From the NCBI RefSeq assembly GCF_013602415.1, contig NZ_WPAG02000002.1, positions 372,001 to 436,000 on the forward strand: DNA of 64,000 nt. Direction: 5' to 3'. Below, in pieces: positions 62,161-64,000 of the stretch. The position numbers were made by a program, and so were the translations under genes. Positions within the stretch are counted from its first letter, which is position 1; each line of letters begins with the position of its first letter. This stretch comes from Rhodococcus sp. B50 (lineage in GTDB: Bacteria > Actinomycetota > Actinomycetes > Mycobacteriales > Mycobacteriaceae). Under the pieces are notes generated by a model, which did no database searches, had not been told where the DNA came from, and was given only the letters and a program-made list of their open reading frames with translations.

Positions 62161-64000
62161 TCACGGGCCGAGATGCGCCGGCCGGAAGTTACCGGCTCCG
62201 ATCTCGCGTTCGGCGCGGATGACATGGACGACGGCGTTGATGAGCGCCAGGTGGGTGAAGGCCTGCGGGTAGTTCCCCAGATGCCGTCCCGTGTCGGTGT
62301 CGATCTCCTCGGCGTAGAGCTTCAACGGGCTCGCGAAGTCGAGCAGACGTTGGCACAGTGCGGCGGCCCGCTCCACCTCGCCGATCTCGACCAGCGCCGA
62401 CACCAGCCAGAACGAGCAGATGGTGAACGATCCCTCTTTGCCCGCGAGCCCGTCGTCGGTCGTCTCGACCCGATAGCGCAGTACGAGCCCGTCCTCGGTG
62501 AGTTCGTCGGCGATCGCCAGCACCGTGGCCCGCACCCGCGGATCGTCCGCGGGAAGGAACCGCAGCAACGGGATCAGCAGTGCGGAGGCGTCGAGTGAGG
62601 GATGCCCGTAGCGCTGCGTGAACACCCCGCGTTCGTCGACGCCGTGTTCGAGGATGTCGGCCTTGATCTCGTCGGCGATGGCCGCCCACTTCCGGGCGTA
62701 GTCGGGACGGCCCTGGAGCTCGGCGAGTTTCGCGCCGCGGTCGAGTGCCACCCAGCACATCACCTTCGAGGACACGAAGTGCTGCGGTTCGCCCCGAACC
62801 TCCCAGATTCCCCGATCGGGCTTGCGCCAGTTGGCCGCCGCTTCTTCCACCTGCCGGCGCAGCGTGTGCAGCAACGTCTGGGGGAAATGCCCGCGGGACT
62901 TCACATGCAGATACACCGAGTCGAGCAGCGTGCCCCAGATGTCGTGCTGCTGTTGGTGGTAGGCGTCGTTGCCGATCCGCACCGGGGTGGCGCCGTCGTA
63001 GCCGCTCAGATGCTCGAGGGTCGACTCGGGCAGTTCGCGCTCGCCACCCACCCCGTACATCACCTGGAGTGGATATCGCACCCCGTCCGCGTCGCGCGAG
63101 ACGTCGAGGATGAACGAGAAGAAATCGTCGGCCTCCCGGTCGAACCCGAGCGTGTACAGACCCCACAACGCGAAGGTCGAATCGCGCACCCACGCGTAGC
63201 GATAGTCCCAGTTACGCTCTCCACCAGGGGTTTCCGGTAACGAAGTGGTCGACGCGGCGAGCAGCGCCCCGGTCGGGCTGTAGGTCAGTCCCTTGAGTGT
63301 GAGGGCGCTGCGCTGCAGATAGGTGCGCCAGGGGTGATCCGGGAATCGGCCCGTCGTGATCCATTCCCGCCAGTAGTCCTGGGTGGCGACCATCTTGGCC
63401 ATGGCCTCGTCGAAGGTGTGCGGCATCGGGCAGTCCGACCACGACAGCGCGACGAACGCTGTGTCGCCCTTGTGGAGTCGACGGCGCGCACGGACCTCGC
63501 GGTCCTCGATCCCGAGGCGCAGATCCGTCGTCATGCGCAGCGTCGGGTGCTCGTCCGGTGCGTTCCTGCACACCGCGGTGGCCTCTTCGTAGACCTTGCC
63601 CGTGTAGCTCCATTCGGTCCGGCCGCGGTGGTAGTCGAAGGCGGGTTCGCAGCTGACATACAGATCCACAGTCCCGTTCACGCAGCGCACCGTCCGCAGC
63701 AGCATGTGCTCGGCCTCCCAGTCGGAAGGGGTCCGGCGATGCGTCGTCGAGCGCTCCTCGATGTCGTACCAGGGGGCCATGACCAACGCGTCCCGCACGA
63801 TCATCCATCCCGTGTCGGTCTGCCAGGTCGTCTCCAGGACCAGACCACCCGGCAGGTACCGGCGTGAGGCAGGGACCGTGCGGTCGTGCGGCGACAACCG
63901 GAAATGTCCCGCGCTGCGGTCCAGCAGCGATCCGAACACGCTGGGAGAGTCCGGTCGGGGCACACACATCCACTCCACGGTGCCGTCACGTGCGATCAGG
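62161..64000 (-). CDS. GH15 trehalase/glucoamylase-like protein, 5' end missing
   Basis: 613 codons are visible and the frame stays open past base 64000, so the N-terminus is outside. The residues at the edge, LIARDGTVEWMCVPRPDSPSVFG, are the usual N-terminal motif of GH15 enzymes, so only a few dozen residues are missing. NWDYRYAWVRDSTFALWG, the general acid Glu in GIWEVRGEPQHFV, and the catalytic base in YAEEIDTDTGRHLGNYPQAFTHLALI are present. A GH15 trehalase is found close to lepA in mycobacteria, supporting trehalase. It converges on the iron-lipoprotein gene 7 bp away. Confidence 0.87.
   Translation of the reverse strand, partial: LIARDGTVEWMCVPRPDSPSVFGSLLDRSAGHFRLSPHDRTVPASRRYLPGGLVLETTWQTDTGWMIVRDALVMAPWYDIEERSTTHRRTPSDWEAEHMLLRTVRCVNGTVDLYVSCEPAFDYHRGRTEWSYTGKVYEEATAVCRNAPDEHPTLRMTTDLRLGIEDREVRARRRLHKGDTAFVALSWSDCPMPHTFDEAMAKMVATQDYWREWITTGRFPDHPWRTYLQRSALTLKGLTYSPTGALLAASTTSLPETPGGERNWDYRYAWVRDSTFALWGLYTLGFDREADDFFSFILDVSRDADGVRYPLQVMYGVGGERELPESTLEHLSGYDGATPVRIGNDAYHQQQHDIWGTLLDSVYLHVKSRGHFPQTLLHTLRRQVEEAAANWRKPDRGIWEVRGEPQHFVSSKVMCWVALDRGAKLAELQGRPDYARKWAAIADEIKADILEHGVDERGVFTQRYGHPSLDASALLIPLLRFLPADDPRVRATVLAIADELTEDGLVLRYRVETTDDGLAGKEGSFTICSFWLVSALVEIGEVERAAALCQRLLDFASPLKLYAEEIDTDTGRHLGNYPQAFTHLALINAVVHVIRAEREIGAGNFRPAHLGP

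Overview
The window looks like a chromosomal core segment of a Rhodococcus-like actinomycete (order Mycobacteriales). It is very GC-rich, has many GTG starts, tight ATGA/GTGA overlaps and leaderless genes, a HupB with a long Lys/Ala/Thr tail, a two-domain MutT1, FbiD/CofC and GpgP/OctT. No insertion sequence, integrase, prophage, CRISPR array or rRNA was seen. Gene order follows two blocks I recall from Mycobacterium tuberculosis (roughly Rv3013-Rv2981 and Rv2427-Rv2402), joined here between ddl and proA. These correspondences are from memory and were not searched.

Layout. 1-4.5 kb: tail of a YhgE/Pip-type membrane protein, glutamate decarboxylase gadB, and a large ATP-binding LuxR-type regulator. 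4.5-14 kb: ACT-domain protein, gatCA, an inserted block (exported phospholipase A2-like protein plus membrane alpha/beta-hydrolase, divergent from a sensor kinase/response regulator pair), then pfkA and gatB. 14-17.2 kb: cation:proton antiporter, LppZ-like lipoprotein, DoxX protein. 17.2-28.3 kb: branched-chain amino acid and serine biosynthesis (ilvD, cfp6-like gene, a leader-peptide attenuator, ilvBNC, a SulP transporter, serA, leuB). 28.3-36 kb: MFS permease, FAH-family protein, gltX, three tRNAs (Gln-CTG and two identical Glu-CTC), PPOX protein, IclR regulator, leuCD. 36-44.4 kb: hupB, mutT1, ppk, fbiD/cofC, gpsA, a Cys/Met-type PLP enzyme, ddl. 44.4-55.9 kb: proA, MoxR/VWA pair, nadD-rsfS-gpgP-octT, degV, comEA-comEC-holA. 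55.9-64 kb: rpsT, aquaporin, PemK/MazF-like protein, lepA, nitronate monooxygenase-like protein, an iron-box-controlled siderophore-binding lipoprotein, and a GH15 trehalase-like gene running off the end.

How the genes work together. gltX, tRNA-Gln, tRNA-Glu and gatCAB together form the indirect route to Gln-tRNA(Gln). ilvBNC, ilvD, leuB and leuCD cover most of Ile/Val/Leu synthesis, apparently under ribosome-mediated attenuation at ilvB and an IclR regulator at leuCD. The phospholipase/hydrolase pair and the kinase/regulator pair share a divergent promoter region with matching -10 elements; this is the best candidate for an undescribed local circuit. The ilv leader (peptide [15 protein letters not shown], then a hairpin with a T6 run) is the clearest regulatory element.
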